From Paguma larvata (Eukaryota; Chordata; Mammalia; Carnivora; Viverridae), in NCBI GenBank assembly GCA_030068075.1, contig CM057829.1, forward strand, positions 83,195,132 to 83,259,131: a DNA stretch of 64,000 nucleotides, written 5' to 3'. This document shows positions 36,005 to 48,588 of this stretch, one piece after another (position 1 is the first letter of the stretch; each line of letters starts with the position of its first letter). Both the position numbers and the translations under genes were made by a program. Under the pieces are notes generated by a model that worked only from the letters and a program-made list of their open reading frames with translations, was not told the origin of the DNA and ran no database searches.

Positions 36005-36540
36005 CAAAAACCTGAGGACTTATTTTCGAGCACCTGAGTTTCTATTCAGATTCTCAGGTGTGGGCTTCCTATTGGAGATGTCAAACTGAAATAGTTTCTA
36101 CATGATTTCAGGTTACTGCAGAAACAAGAGGAACGTTGGATATGAAACAGCAATTTTAAGCTTGAAAAATGACGTTAGGAAAAAAACACATTTTGATAAT
36201 TTCCTTATAATTTAAAAGATAAACATTTAATGCTATTATTCTTATCATTATTAAATGTGGCCTTACATAGAAGTTTTTAAAGGACTGTGACTCTCATGTT
36301 CTTGTGAACCTAGTTTTCCGTCTCAGTGAAAAATTTCCCATGTTTTTTCCCCTTACCCCTTAATATTTTGCCGTAACACTAAATGAAGCTTGACTTATAG
36401 AGTAACTTCATAGATGTGGATCAGTTTCTAGTCCAAAGACATTTAAAAATCTCTGGGCCAGAAATCCTTAATTAATTAAGAAGACAAAAAATGAACGTCA
36501 ACCTATATAAGTCAGATGGACAAAGTATAAAAGTAAGAAA
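36005..36540. other. Unassigned non-coding DNA
   Basis: Nothing recognised. Confidence 0.5.
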
Positions 36541-36547
36541 TCATGGA

Positions 36548-36704
36548 GGGGCACCTGAGTGACTCAGTCGGTTATGCATCCGACTTCGGCTCAGGTCATG
36601 ATCTCGTGTTTCACGAGTTCGAGCCCCCCATCAGGCTCCGTGCTGACACGTTGGAGCCTGGAACCTGCTTCAGATTCTCTGTCTCCCTCTCTCTCTGTTC
36701 ATGC

Positions 36705-36739
<35 letters not shown>

Positions 36740-36762
36740 AATAAATAAACATTAAAAAATAG
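36548..36762 (+). mobile_element. CAN-SINE, sense
   Basis: GGGGCACCTGAGTGACTCAG head, ACTTCGGCTCAGGTCATGAT, a (TC)n expansion at about 36711-36736 and an AATAAATAAACATTAAAA tail. A 7-bp TCATGGA flanks it at 36541-36547 and 36763-36769. Confidence 0.96.
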
Positions 36763-36769
36763 TCATGGA

Positions 36770-39700
36770 AAAGATTTGATTTTCTCTTAAAGTTCAGGAA
36801 AACAATTGCAAAATATATCAGCTAAAAATAAAAATACATAAATGACAGCTGAAGAAGGATTTAAAATTCAAAATAGTCAATTTAAAATAAAGTATATTGC
36901 TTTGGGTTTCTTGTTATACATAAAGCCAAAATCAAGGCTTTGTCCAAAACTAAGTCTAATAATCATATAATAAATAACATCATTGCATGGTTCTTTGAAT
37001 TTGACTATTTACAGAGTTCTAGAGTAGGAAAGTCAAGTAATTAATCGAACTCAAACCAATGCAAACCAGTAATTTCATCTGCAGATGCATACAAAAATCA
37101 AGAACATGCAGCAATGTAATGTTTGCAGCGTGATTCTTATTTAAGCTGACATCAGCCAATACTGAATTTTCATTCATAAGCTATATTAGTGATTCAAGTG
37201 CTGCCCTAAATCTCGTTTACTTTTATTTTGAGGTTTTAATAATGACCTAAAGAAAATGTGCAAGAAAAAAACAAACATTCCAACTTTGTTTAGTTGATTT
37301 GAGTAACCCTAAGAAAAGCTGTCAGTGTTTGAACAAGAGTTGAAGCATTAAGGAAGAAATGTCTGAAATGGAGTTTCGATGTGAAGAGTGAAAGGAATTT
37401 AAAGAAAGTGTACATTGTTTTTTGTAAACTTAATCTCTACATAAAAACCAACATCTGAAGAATAAATCTATGAAGTATTGTATTGCCAAGTATGTCTATT
37501 AATATAAAATGGGAAAACGAGTGAAACATTCGCAGGTTTCATGAGAAGTAAATATATGTCTTTAGGAGTGAAAGACATTAACATCTTATAGTTTGTTTGT
37601 TTTTAATAATACCTGTCAATCAAAATCTTATGAATAAAAAAAGAAAAAAAAAGCCTGCAATGCCAAACAGATTAGATGCAGAGAGTTCAGAAAAAGGAAG
37701 ATGGATAGAACTGTTCATGGGGCAGATAATCTTTCCCCTTTCTTGCTAAGAATAAGCAGAGCTGCATTTGTGGAAACGTAACTAAGCAGAAACCTGCAGT
37801 GTGTGCTCAGCGCCACAGACCTGCCAGCTGGAAAGAGCGCTGAGTTTAAAGGGTTTAAGCTCTCAAAGAAGCCAAGACTTGGCTGATCATCTTGGGCTCA
37901 GCATATTGTGAGGCATATGAACACTCTCTTGAAAACTGGCAGGGAAAAAGGAAAGAAAATTGAAAATCTAAACACAGTAGCCAGTTAAAATTCAGACAAT
38001 TGCAAGGGTTGTGTTTCCTCTAAAGCATTTGCTTATACTCTATGCTACTGAATAAAGAAATAAATGGATTTACTTTGGGGAGGAACAAGAGCAGTACAAC
38101 TTTAGATTCCTGCACTAGTCTTTGGGGCACTGAAAAAAAAAAAGGCAAAAAGAGAGAGGGAGCATATATATATTCTACCATGAAAAAAAAGGATTTGTAT
38201 CATTGTTCTTCACGTGATCTCATTTTTTTTCACGGTCGCTAGAAATTTGGTTATATCATTGACATGTTTTATTTTGAGTTTAGACTAAAATAAATAAATT
38301 TAAACACACTTAACACGATATTCACCATTGTAGTGAATAAACTTCATAGGCTTGCTTCTCAAAATGAGTATATGAAATAAACCAAAAGTAAAATCTATTT
38401 GAGCAAAACCATTTCAAGTTAAAGATATTAATTTCTATTCTATTTTTTTCTAGTTTAACATTTATGGGATTTCTATATACAAGAGAAAACACAATGCCCC
38501 TCACTCATTTCCTGGAAATGGAAAAACATGTTGCCAACAATATCTCAAACTGACACAGTTTGGATTTATAGCATGGATACAAAAACAATACTAAACACAG
38601 TCAAAGTTCATCAATCCTGGGTCCTTCGTAGGCCAAGGGCCTAAAGGACAGATGCTGCCCACATATCTGCGATCGGCATTTCTCCTGATGCCACCCAGAA
38701 TCTTGGTCACATTACTGACAAGTTTTTCAAAAGAAAAGAGATGGATTCAGTGAAGTTATAACAGTCTTTTGCATTATATTTACATTCCCATTTCTAGGCT
38801 GAAACTGAAGTCCAGTTTCAATGCAGAAAATGTCTCAAGAAAATGAGAAACACATGAGAGTAAAATACATGCATCGTGCAAGATTCAACTCTGAATGATT
38901 TTAAACATACATCTGAATATTAAGAAACTTATATGTATGTATTTACTAGTAAGCAGGACTTGTTTTTAGCTTAATCTCCTTAAATACCCGTTCATCTTTG
39001 TATTAAATCTAATTATGTGTTCAAAATGTAATTATTGTTCTAGAAGTCAAAGGAGGATTAAATATTCTACAAAATTTCTACCATGTGTAGTGACATCAAC
39101 GGCATCGGTAGGGCAGAAAAAATGAATTTTTTAAAAAGCAATTCAGACATTCTTTATGTTAAACACAAATTCAACAGAAAAGGAAGGGTAGGACTTTTTG
39201 ATTACTTCCAACCAATAAATCACATGCTGTTTTAAACGGTTCTTTTATTTGAGAAATATATCCTTTTCTAGGAAATGGGTTTTCTCTCTGATATGCTCTT
39301 GCTCAAAGTCTTTTCAGTTGAGTTGTTTTCATTGTGCCAAATCGAAGTTTTTATAAATTGTTTATGGGTGTCAAAGTTCCTTAATAGTTCAGTTGGACTA
39401 TTCACTCCCCAAGCAATAGGAAAGTAGGCAACAACATTTCTGTCAGTGTTAAAAGTCGATCCGCCAAGTTTTAATGCGTGGCTCAAGCAGGAGAGGCAGT
39501 TTGGTTGGAAAGCAAGCTGTCCAGTACTTGACAAGATTTGGTTTGTCAACAGTATGGCTGAAGGTGTTTGACATGATACATTTTCTCCATCATCCTTCCA
39601 GCTCTATGTCAGAATGTATACCCTCACCTGGAGTCAATCTGCTGAATTCTTTTTACCTTTTAACAGGGAAAGGAAAACCGTGATTGAGGAATACCAATAA

Positions 39701-41092
39701 AGGATAGTAGAGAGTTTTTACACATTGATTTTCAATGAGACTGTGACCAGAGATAATGAATTCTTCTTTACATCCAGCAGTAAATTCCCTCAACCAGTCA
39801 TATGAAGAAAGAAAAAATCTATCTTAAAAACAAGTTAATATCATAAGAAATCTACTTCACCAGACTAAGGAAAAGTGCAGACACTGTGCCGGGGAAGGGA
39901 TTTCTCTGCAGTCTGAAATGGCTGTCTCACTTGGCTGTAAATCTCCCTCACACAATGCCTGGGGTCTTGCTTGCAGGGATGTAATGAAGTTACACTGCCT
40001 GAATGAAAATTTTAAAAACAAATTAGGGCAGAGGACCTTGTCAGCTATCCATGATTTGTGGAACTGCTTATCAGTAGCCGGCGTGAGGTGATTCACCGTG
40101 AGAACACCAAATCTCTTTGTCCCAGGCCGCCATGTTTCACTCCAGTGTCAATATATCAGGGGAAATGAATGCTAAGCTATAACAGTCATAGTTAGTGTCA
40201 GGCATGTTTGTAACACATGCATAGAGAAATTTACAGCTGGGAAAAACTATGACACATCCCCTAGTGACTTGCTTTATAGAGTTCTTGCTTCTGATTCAAC
40301 AGCAGCAATACGCCTTTATACATGGTGACCTCACGGATCTGGAAAGTGTTTTCTACACGGCTGTATGTATTAAGTTACTCTTAAACCAGGATATAGAATC
40401 ATCCTATGGTATCTGTTTAAAACAAAATAAAAAATCCTGCAAATTCAAATTTTGTCTTAAAAAATTATATAGTAAGTACTCATGAACTAAAACTTTACTA
40501 ATTTGAGCTTCGTGAAATCTCAGGCCAAGAACAATACTCTTTCCTATTATCTCTAAATAAAGATAATACAATATTTTATATCGATTAAGTGTTTTGTTAT
40601 ATTATCATTACAAACTTTTAGATTTATTTTATATGATTTTGTGGAAATAATTTTTCTAGGTACTGGAGGTAATTTAGAGACATTTTCATAAATTGTTAAC
40701 TTAAAATAATTTTTATTAACATGTTTAAATTCTTGGCTAGCTTAGCTAAACAATTGATATAAAGCTTTTTTTCCTATTTGGGGGAACATGTATCAGAGTG
40801 ACAAGACTGGACACTGTAGCCAACTCTTCTGTCCTACATACGCAAGCTACACCTTTTATGCACGTAAGAACTTTGCACACCCATGAATGCTTAAAGAGGA
40901 GACTGCAGGATTTTAAAAACAGAATTAGAAATGTTTTATAACTGGTTAAAGAAAGAAAGACAGGTGGTATCCAAACAATGAAATCGATGTTAAAGCCAAA
41001 CAAGGTCTCATGTGTAGTAAAAGAAAGTGATCCTAAGCACTTAGAAAGCAAAGCACATTCAATCAATGGAGAAATCAACCTTTATTTGCCAA
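36770..41092. other. 4.3-kb stretch without visible SINE or L1
   Basis: No SINE, L1, LTR or microsatellite of note can be seen over about 4.3 kb, and no coding exon is recognised. Within it lie a 12-bp perfect palindrome CATCTGCAGATG (37076-37087), GC-richer patches with scattered CpG (about 37790-37900 and 39440-39560) and a YY1-like site (40126-40136). Open frames are short, the longest being 110 codons on the minus strand at 40746-41078, and have no family signature. Confidence 0.6.
40126..40136 (-). promoter_or_regulatory. YY1-consensus-like site
   Basis: The plus strand reads GCCGCCATGTT, so the minus strand is AACATGGCGGC, a full match to the YY1 consensus AAnATGGCGGC. It is a sequence match only; no promoter context is evident. 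Confidence 0.35.
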
Positions 41093-41104
41093 AGTGGCAA
41101 AACC

Positions 41105-41307
41105 TGGGGCGCCTGGGTGGCTCAGTCGGTTAAGTGTCCGACTCCTGATTTCAGGTCAGGTCATGATCTCACAGTGCCTGAGATCAAGCCTTGTGTTGAG
41201 CTCCACAATGACACCACGAAGCCTGCTTGAGATCCTTTCTCTCCCTCTGTCTCCCCCTGCCCTGCTTATGTGTGCACACATTCTCTCTATTTAAATAAAT
41301 GAATAAA
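41105..41307 (+). mobile_element. CAN-SINE, sense
   Basis: GGGGCGCCTGGGTGGCTCAG head (a consensus match), shortened CT segment and an AAATAAATGAATAAAA tail. It is flanked by an imperfect duplication of TGGCAAAC at about 41095 and 41309. Confidence 0.95.
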
Positions 41308-41309
41308 AT

Positions 41310-42593
41310 GGCAAACTTGATCCTTGATTCTGCTCAGAAACAGGTTTCATGTAGCAGGCCTAAAACTCAACTGTCCCAAGCTGTCTACTCATGTAAACTT
41401 CAGATGTGTTTTCCAGTACAGTAACCGAGTTTTCTGAATATTAACATCTGGAGAAATGACAGCATCACTCACTTGCCTCAGATAGTAGCTGAAAGGAGAT
41501 CAAATTAGAAGCCTTCTTCTTGAACAGTTCCAGTGGCCCATATATCTTTAAACCCTCTCTGAAAATTGCCACTCACTTTTTCTCAGGTTTGTATTCCATT
41601 TTACAAGTACACAGGGAAATACATGTAGTAAATTTGAATATGAATCCAGGTTAAGAATTACTTTCATCAATTGTCATAAGCAGTTCCAATTTTAGTTAAT
41701 CATTTCTGATACTTGTGTAAGTGTACTGTTTCCAATCTGTTGGACTGAGGATAGATGATCTAGACGTGGTCAGCTAGCATGCACTGCATATTTCCCTCTC
41801 TATACGGAAAGACCAAACCGCTTTTTAAAAACACATTTTTAAGACTGTCATACAATGCTAATTTATTACTAGACACATATGGCTCACAATTTTGTTTTTA
41901 TTTTTAGTGTCAAAAATAAAATATCATAACCAAGAAGTTGAGACCAAAGCAATTCATGTCCATCTATTTAAACCATTTTTTCTGCTTTATTTCTCTTGGT
42001 TGTCACTGGCATTCAGGAATAAAGTCATAATGCTACCCTTTGCTCTTCCTTCTCCTTCTCATCAGCTAATCAAGGATTCCTCTGTATCTTCTGTCTCTCC
42101 TCAACCCCATTTCCAACTTTCACTATGATTATCTCTAATATAAAAGTCTCACTTTTGAGTTACTACCATAATCTCATTTGTTTATTTATTTACTTCACTT
42201 TCTTTATGGGTCACTCTGTTCAACTGGCTATTTAAGCTTCCTAAAATACCATGCAATTAGCCTGCTCAAAATTTCGATAAACCCATTGGATGAGGGTTCA
42301 GGCATGGCCACAATTTTTGTCTTCTAATCATGTCATTTAACTGCATCCTTCAAGTTTTGATTTGTAGTACTTTTAGTGTTCTCTTTTCTGCTTTGATCAC
42401 TCCTTTGACCGAATGGAGCAAAAGGAATTTCTAGATGTTGGCTATGTTTTATGTCTTGATCAGGGGGGTGATTATATGGTCTGTGCTCATTTGAAATTCA
42501 ACTCTATGTAGAGAGATATATTTATGCTGTATACTTTTGCGTACGGAGTTATACTTCATTTAAAAAAAAAAGTTCATTTGAAAAACAAACTAC
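41310..42593. other. Unassigned non-coding DNA
   Basis: No gene or clear repeat recognised. Confidence 0.55.
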
Positions 42594-42790
42594 ATATTTA
42601 TTATTATTTTAGAGAGAGAGAGAGAGAGAGAGGATGAGAGAAAGAGAGAGCAAGGGAGAGGGGCAGATGAGAGAGATAGAGAATCTCAAGCAACCCCCGA
42701 TGTGGGGCTCAATCCCACAACCCTGGGATTATGACCTGAGCTGAAATCAAGAGTCTGGCACTCAAACTGACTGAGCCACCCAGGCGTCCC
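42594..42790 (-). mobile_element. CAN-SINE, antisense
   Basis: Reversed tail TATTTATTATTATTTTAGAG, a GA tract, then ATTATGACCTGAGCTGAAAT and CTGAGCCACCCAGGCGTCCC, the reversed head. Confidence 0.95.
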
Positions 42791-43114
42791 CTAAATTGTT
42801 AAGAAATAGAAATGCTTCAACCTGGGTTGAGGTTAGAATGCAAAGTGGGTTCCAGGCAACCACCATGCTACACAAAGTGGGATAGCTCCTGAGAATGGAT
42901 CCAAATAATGGAAACTAGAGTTGAAAAGCTTAAGGAAGGCAACATTGACATAGACCTACAGAATATATTACCTTATTTTTAGATACAAAGTACAGGTTGC
43001 ATGCTAGAAGATAATAATAACAAATGTAAAAGTCTAACAATATATGCCTAGATTTTACTAAAACATTTAATAAGTGTTTTCTTATGTAATATTAGCTAGT
43101 TGTAACAGTACTTC

Positions 43115-43700
43115 TTAATTTTTAAATATATGACTGCTTTCTAGTTATCATTTTGTTATTGATTCTTGGCTTAATTCCATCGTGATCAGAGAACCTACTA
43201 TGTATATGATCAAATCCTACAAGCTTTTTGAAGTTTATTTGCTTTGTGGAGCAGTATATGGTTACTTTTTATAAATGCACCAGGAACAATTGAACAAATG
43301 TGTCGTCTTGAGTGTTCTATACATAAAGGCCAAGTAAGTTCTAAGGTTAGGTAATTATGCTGTTCAAATCCCTATACCATTCCTAATATTTTTTTTCCTA
43401 TATGCCAATCTGTAGTTTAATAAGAGTTGTATTGATTTGTAGTTTTAGAATCCATTTGACTATTTTCTATAGCCTCTAGGTTTCTGTCAACATTTATTGT
43501 CAGTACAACTCTTCAAATATTAACTATTCTTTTAGAATCAGAGTCTAAATACTCTAACTTCTAAATCTCTATCTGTTTTTGTTACCTATTTTTTTCTCTT
43601 GGCTTTTAGTTATTTCTTATTTTTTATTATGAATTATTTTGATTGGATTTTAGTTAAGTAGGGAAATTTACTATAAAGATTATAGAAAGAATTTTAAGGA
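43115..43700 (-). mobile_element. Old L1 ORF2 fragment, antisense
   Basis: TGATTCTTGGCTTAATTCCA, GTGATCAGAGAACCTACTAT and GAGTGTTCTATACATAAAGG followed by the AAATCCCTATACCATTCCTA segment match the antisense endonuclease-to-reverse-transcriptase part of mammalian L1 ORF2 at high divergence. No open frame survives. Confidence 0.7.
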
Positions 43701-43798
43701 AGAAGTTATGTATTCATCCAGAGTTTCCTTTTCGCCATCTGGTTAGTGTAAATCACCGTATACCAGGGTTTTTAAACCTCATCACTATTTGTGCTTTT

Positions 43799-43964
43799 TT
43801 TAAAAAAATAATTTATTGTCAAATTGGTTTCCATACAACACCCAGTGCTCATTCCCACAAGTGCCCTCCTCTGTGCCCATCACCCACTCTCCCCCCTCCC
43901 ATACCCCCATCACCTCTCAGTTTGTTCTTAGTCTTTGAGAGTCTCTTATGTTTTGTCTCCCTCC
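43799..43964 (-). mobile_element. Very short 5'-truncated L1 (3' UTR only), antisense
   Basis: An A/T-rich reversed tail and then TCAAATTGGTTTCCATACAA, CACCCAGTGCTCATTCCCAC, the C-rich tract and GTCTTTGAGAGTCTCTTATG, i.e. only the last ~165 bp of L1. It is bracketed by near-identical 14-bp duplications (CTATTTGTGCTTTT at 43785-43798, CTATTTATGCTTTT at 43965-43978). Confidence 0.93.
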
Positions 43965-43978
43965 CTATTTATGCTTTT

Positions 43979-44535
43979 GACTGGATAATTCTTTGTTTTG
44001 TAAGATGTCAGCAGCATTTTCCCAAGTTCTGACAATCAAAACTGTTTTCATATATGGTCAAACGTCCCCTGGTGGCCGACTCTGGCATCACCCCTGCTTA
44101 GGAACCACTGCCTTTAACCCATTAGGCGCTGAGTTAATATAAAGCATGTTTGGGCTTTGTCACAACTATTCTGGTATGACCTTACTCCTAGACTTTAGAC
44201 CTTTACTTCCCCAAATGAAATCCCAGGGCATTTATCAATACCCCACCTGCTTCAAGTTTCCCCCTGCCTCTTATGAAACTAATTAAAACTTTCTTCTACA
44301 TCTCAGCCTCTCAAATACCTCTACCAGCTCAGGTTCTCAGCCCAATTCCCATTATCCTTCTTGGCAATACCTGAGAAGAAAGTGATGCCAAATGTCAGAC
44401 TCACATTCTGGAGTTTTCTTGCTGCACTGGTAATGCCCTAATCCCTTTAAAGAGGAGCTTTATATTAGCCTTCTACTACTTTTTGACTGTTTTGGGTGGT
44501 TGACTGGTGTAAAGTAATCTAGCTTGCCATTGTCA
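43979..44535. other. Unassigned non-coding DNA
   Basis: Nothing recognised. Confidence 0.55.
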
Positions 44536-44541
44536 GAGGTT

Positions 44542-44589
44542 AAATTTTTTAAATTAAATTTTGTTTTTGTTTTATTTCTTTACTTGTTT

Positions 44590-44626
<37 letters not shown>

Positions 44627-44790
44627 CCCACATGGGTGTGTGCAAATTGGGGAGGGGCAGAGAAAGAGAAGGAGGAGAGGGAATCCCACTATCAGTGCAG
44701 AGCCTGATGCCTGGCTTGAACTCACCAGCTGGGAGACCATGATCTTAGTCGAAGTTGCACACTTAACTGCCTGTGCCACCCAGAAGCCTT
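44542..44790 (-). mobile_element. CAN-SINE, antisense
   Basis: Reversed tail, a (GA)n tract at 44595-44622, then the reversed body with ACCATGATCTTAGTCGAAGT and the head end GCCACCCAGAAGCC. A 6-bp GAGGTT flanks it at 44536-44541 and 44791-44796. Confidence 0.94.
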
Positions 44791-44796
44791 GAGGTT

Positions 44797-46272
44797 TTTT
44801 TAGACCAACTGTTTAAACATAAGTTCCAGGACCGCATTTTCCTGTCCTTACTGGCATTGCATGTGTCACATGCCCGGCCCTGAATAAATCACTGTACCCA
44901 GGAAAGCAAAGTGCTCCATTTGCTCAGTTCTATGTCCATACCAAAGATGTAGCTGGGGCCAACCTCAAATGAACTGCATAGGCATGAATGATGGGTCGTT
45001 CCACAAAGAAACTCTAACAGCTGTTATCTAAAGAAGCAAGAGAGGAGAGGCATGGTGAGAAGGATGAGGGGCAACAGGTAGATGTTGGCATCTGAAAAAC
45101 AATAGTTTACTACCAAACATAAGCAAAAGATGAAATACAATTGTTCCATAAGTGTTAAGTTTCATTAATAATATTTTACTGATTCATAAAACATTTCCTT
45201 AAAAATAGAATCTCTAAACATAAAGTTTAAGATATATATTGTGAATTTCTGACACACTGATTTAACTTAATGTATGAGGAATATCACTTAACAGAAAGAG
45301 AATATAAGTTAACTCGCAAGAGAACTGGATTTAAAAATAGATATATTTTCTCATAAATGTGGTTGAATCACTTCGAAATATATATCTTGTGGTCAGAAAA
45401 TCTGTTTTAGCTTTCATGCATTTATTATGGCTGGTAGACTTTAATGCATTGATTTCGGATGTCTGGCATGGGGGAAAGGGAAGGAAAAACAAACTATAAA
45501 CTATTAATCAAGTACTTTTGTACCCCAATTTTTAAGAGGTAAAAACAATGTTTGTATTGAAATACACATATAATTAAATATGAGGAAAGTATTGTTTAGG
45601 GTGTCTTGCTATACAGACATTTTTAGTCAAAATAACAGTTAATCAAGTCAATATGTGTTCTGAAGCTATTATTCTTCAAGTGTCAATGACTGCATTTATG
45701 ATTGTTAGTCGTACTGAATGGTGGCTGATGTTCCTCAGACATGCAAGCATTACCCTACCTCAAAAACCCTTTTACTATCACCATTTTAAATACTGATTAA
45801 TTTTTCATGTGTATTATACATATATATGTGTGTGTGTGCATACATTTATATATACATATGTAAATTTGACCATTAAATTTGACTGTTGATTTAAAACTAA
45901 AACGTTTGGTCTTTATTTCTGTTTTTACTACTTAATAGCATGTATACAGCATTCACTTATCATTGATGAAAATGTTCACTCTTTTGGTATTTAGGCAGTT
46001 ATATATTAATTCTCTACCACTTCTATCGATAAAGCCAAAGTCAATTTCTACCCAGAATTATTCAATTAGCTTATTTAGTTTATGAGAACAAACTACCTGC
46101 CAACTGCTAGCCAGCCATCTCTAACCTATGTGCCTTTGGCTGAAAACTATCAGAAGAGCTTATTCCAGAGGATCACTACGAATTCCCCTCAACTGTCTTC
46201 CATAAAATAATTAAAACTGCATTTTTTTCATATATTTAGTGAATACCTTTATTATCTTTCTGGTTTTGCTTA
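44797..46272. other. Unassigned AT-rich DNA
   Basis: No gene recognised. TA/TG/CA alternation occurs at about 45815-45862. Confidence 0.55.
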
Positions 46273-46280
46273 TTTCTTAG

Positions 46281-46503
46281 CTTTTTTTTTTTTTTTAGCG
46301 TTTTTATTTTATTTTTGAGAGACACAGAAAGAGAGCGTGAGCAAGGAAGGGCAGAGAGAGAGGGAGACACAGAATCCCAAACAGGCTGCAGGCTCTGAGC
46401 TGTCAGCACAGAGCCCAACGCGGGGCTCGAACCCATAGACCACGAGATCATGACCTGAGCCGAAGTCAGCCGCTCAACCGACGGAGCCACCCAGGCGCCC
46501 CTG
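46281..46503 (-). mobile_element. CAN-SINE, antisense
   Basis: A T14 reversed tail, GGAGACACAGAATCCCAAAC, CAACGCGGGGCTCGAACC and the head end GCCACCCAGGCGCCCC. TTTCTTAG at 46273-46280 and 46504-46511 marks the target-site duplication. Confidence 0.97.
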
Positions 46504-46526
46504 TTTCTTAGTTTTAAAAAAAGTTT

Positions 46527-46562
46527 TAATAATAATAATAGTAATAATAATAATAATAGTAA
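46527..46562. repeat. (TAA)n microsatellite
   Basis: TAA units with two interruptions (GTAA). Confidence 0.93.
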
Positions 46563-46875
46563 TTAAAATATAAGTTATTATTTTGATGAAGTACAATTTA
46601 TTTTTGCTGTGGTTGGTTGGGCTTTCGTTGCCATATTTAAGAAACCATTGCTTAATCCAAAATGTATGGCTTCTTCTAAGAGTTTTATAGTTAAACTCTG
46701 ACATTTAGATATTTGATCTATTTTATTTTTTATATGCTTTGAAGTAGGGGTCCATCTTCATATTTTGCATGTAGATATCCAGTTGTCTCAGAATCTCTTG
46801 TTTAAAAGGCTGTTCTAAAACATCTGGGATTTTTATTGTGATTGAATCAAAGCTATAGATAAATTGAGGGATATG

Positions 46876-47092
46876 GGGCGCCCGGGTGGCTCAGTCGGTT
46901 GAGCGTCCGACTTCGGTTCAGGTCATGATCTCACCGTTCCCGAGTTCGAGCCCCGCATCGGGCTCTGTGCTGACAGCTCAGAGCCTGGAGCTTGTTTGGG
47001 ATTCTGTGTCTCCCTCTCTGTCTGTGCCCCTCCCCCACTCATGCTCTGTCTGTCTCTCTCTGTTAAAAACAAATAAACATTAAAAAAAATTT
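46876..47092 (+). mobile_element. CAN-SINE, sense, young, 15-bp duplication
   Basis: Head GGGCGCCCGGGTGGCTCAG, with many CpGs preserved (GAGCGTCCGACTTCGG, CCCGAGTTCGAGCCCCGCAT). Exact 15-bp duplications AAATTGAGGGATATG lie at 46861-46875 and 47093-47107. This is probably the youngest SINE in the window. Confidence 0.98.
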
Positions 47093-48412
47093 AAATTGAG
47101 GGATATGACATCTTAAAAAAAACTAAGTTTCCCAATATAGAAAGGATGTCTCTCCATTTATTTAGGTCTTAACTTTATTTTAGTGACATGGTTTTCAGTG
47201 TACCTGTCCCATATTTATTTTGTTGATTATTCCTAAGCATTTTATACCACTTCGCTATTATGAGTAGAACAGTCTTCATAATTTCATTTTTATATTATTG
47301 ATTTCTAGTGTATACAAATACAATAGTTTTTGTATATTGATCTCATATCCTGAAACCTTTATTAACTCTAACAGTTTTGCGAAATCCACAAGATTTTCTG
47401 TATATTGAAGATCATGGACTTCATAAACAGAGATATGTTTGAGTCTTCCCTTCTAATCGGGATGCTTTTAATTTCTTTTTCTAAATTACCCTGGCTAGAA
47501 TTTCCATTAAAATATTTAATATTAGTGGTAAGAGGGGACAGCCTTAATTTTTCCTTATCTTGGTAGAAAAGGTTTCCACTTTTCACTATTAAAGTTAGTT
47601 GTAGGTTGTCTGCAGATGCCCTTTATAGATTAAGTTCCTCTGTTTTTAGTTTATGTTGTACTTTTTATTAAGAGAGGGTGTTGAATTTTGTTAAATACTT
47701 TTTCGAAGTTATTGATCATATGATTATTGTTCTTTATTCCATTAATAAGTGTATACCACTGATTGATTTCTGTATTTTGAGATAGACTTCCATTCATGGG
47801 ATATATCCAGTTTGTTCCTGGTGTATACTCCTTCCTATATCTTGCTGGATTCAGTCTACTAGTTTTTTTTAAAAGTTTTCTACTTCTATACTCAGACATG
47901 ACATTAGTTTGTAGTTTTCGTTTCTTGCAATGTCATTATTTGTTTTTGTGGCCATGTGACAAAAGGCCTCACAGAATAAATTTGCAAATGTTTCTTCTTC
48001 TACTTCTTGGCAGTGTTTGGGAAGCATTGAGGTCAATTCTGATATGTTTGGTATATTTCACCAGTAAAGTCATCTGGTTTTGGTGTTTTCTTTGTGGAAA
48101 GTTTTTTTGATTACTAGTTTTCTCTTTTAGGCTATTATAAGTCTATTCAGATTTTCTATTTTTTGAGTCGGTATCATTAGTTTCTGTATATCTAGAAGTG
48201 TATCCATTTCATTTTTATTACCTAATTTTTTGTCATACAACTGTTTGTAGTATTCTTTTAACATAGTTCTTATTTCTTTAAGTTTGGTAGTGATTTCCTC
48301 CTTCATTCCCAATTCCAGTATATTGAATCATTTTTTTTTTAAACTCCCTTGTTCAGTCTACATAATAATTTGTCATTTTTTTAAATTTTGTTGTTTAAAG
48401 AAACAACCTTTT

Positions 48413-48588
48413 GGGTACTGGGATGACTCATTTGGTTGAGCATCCAATTCTTGATTTCAGCTCAGGTCATGATCCCAGGGTTGTGGGATCAAGCCCCATG
48501 TCATGCTCTACACTGAGTGTATAGCCTGCTTAAGATTCTCTCTCTCTCCCTCTGCTCCTCTCTCTCTAAAAAGAAAAATAAAAAATAA
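48413..48588 (+). mobile_element. CAN-SINE, sense, in old L1
   Basis: GGGTACTGGGATGACTCATT head, ATTTCAGCTCAGGTCATGAT, a short CT tract and an A-rich tail. Confidence 0.93.

Noticed and set aside
46876..47092. tRNA-Lys-like gene
   Set aside because: The tRNA-like head with A- and B-box-like blocks is part of a SINE with tail and target-site duplication; a mature tRNA fold and acceptor end are not kept.
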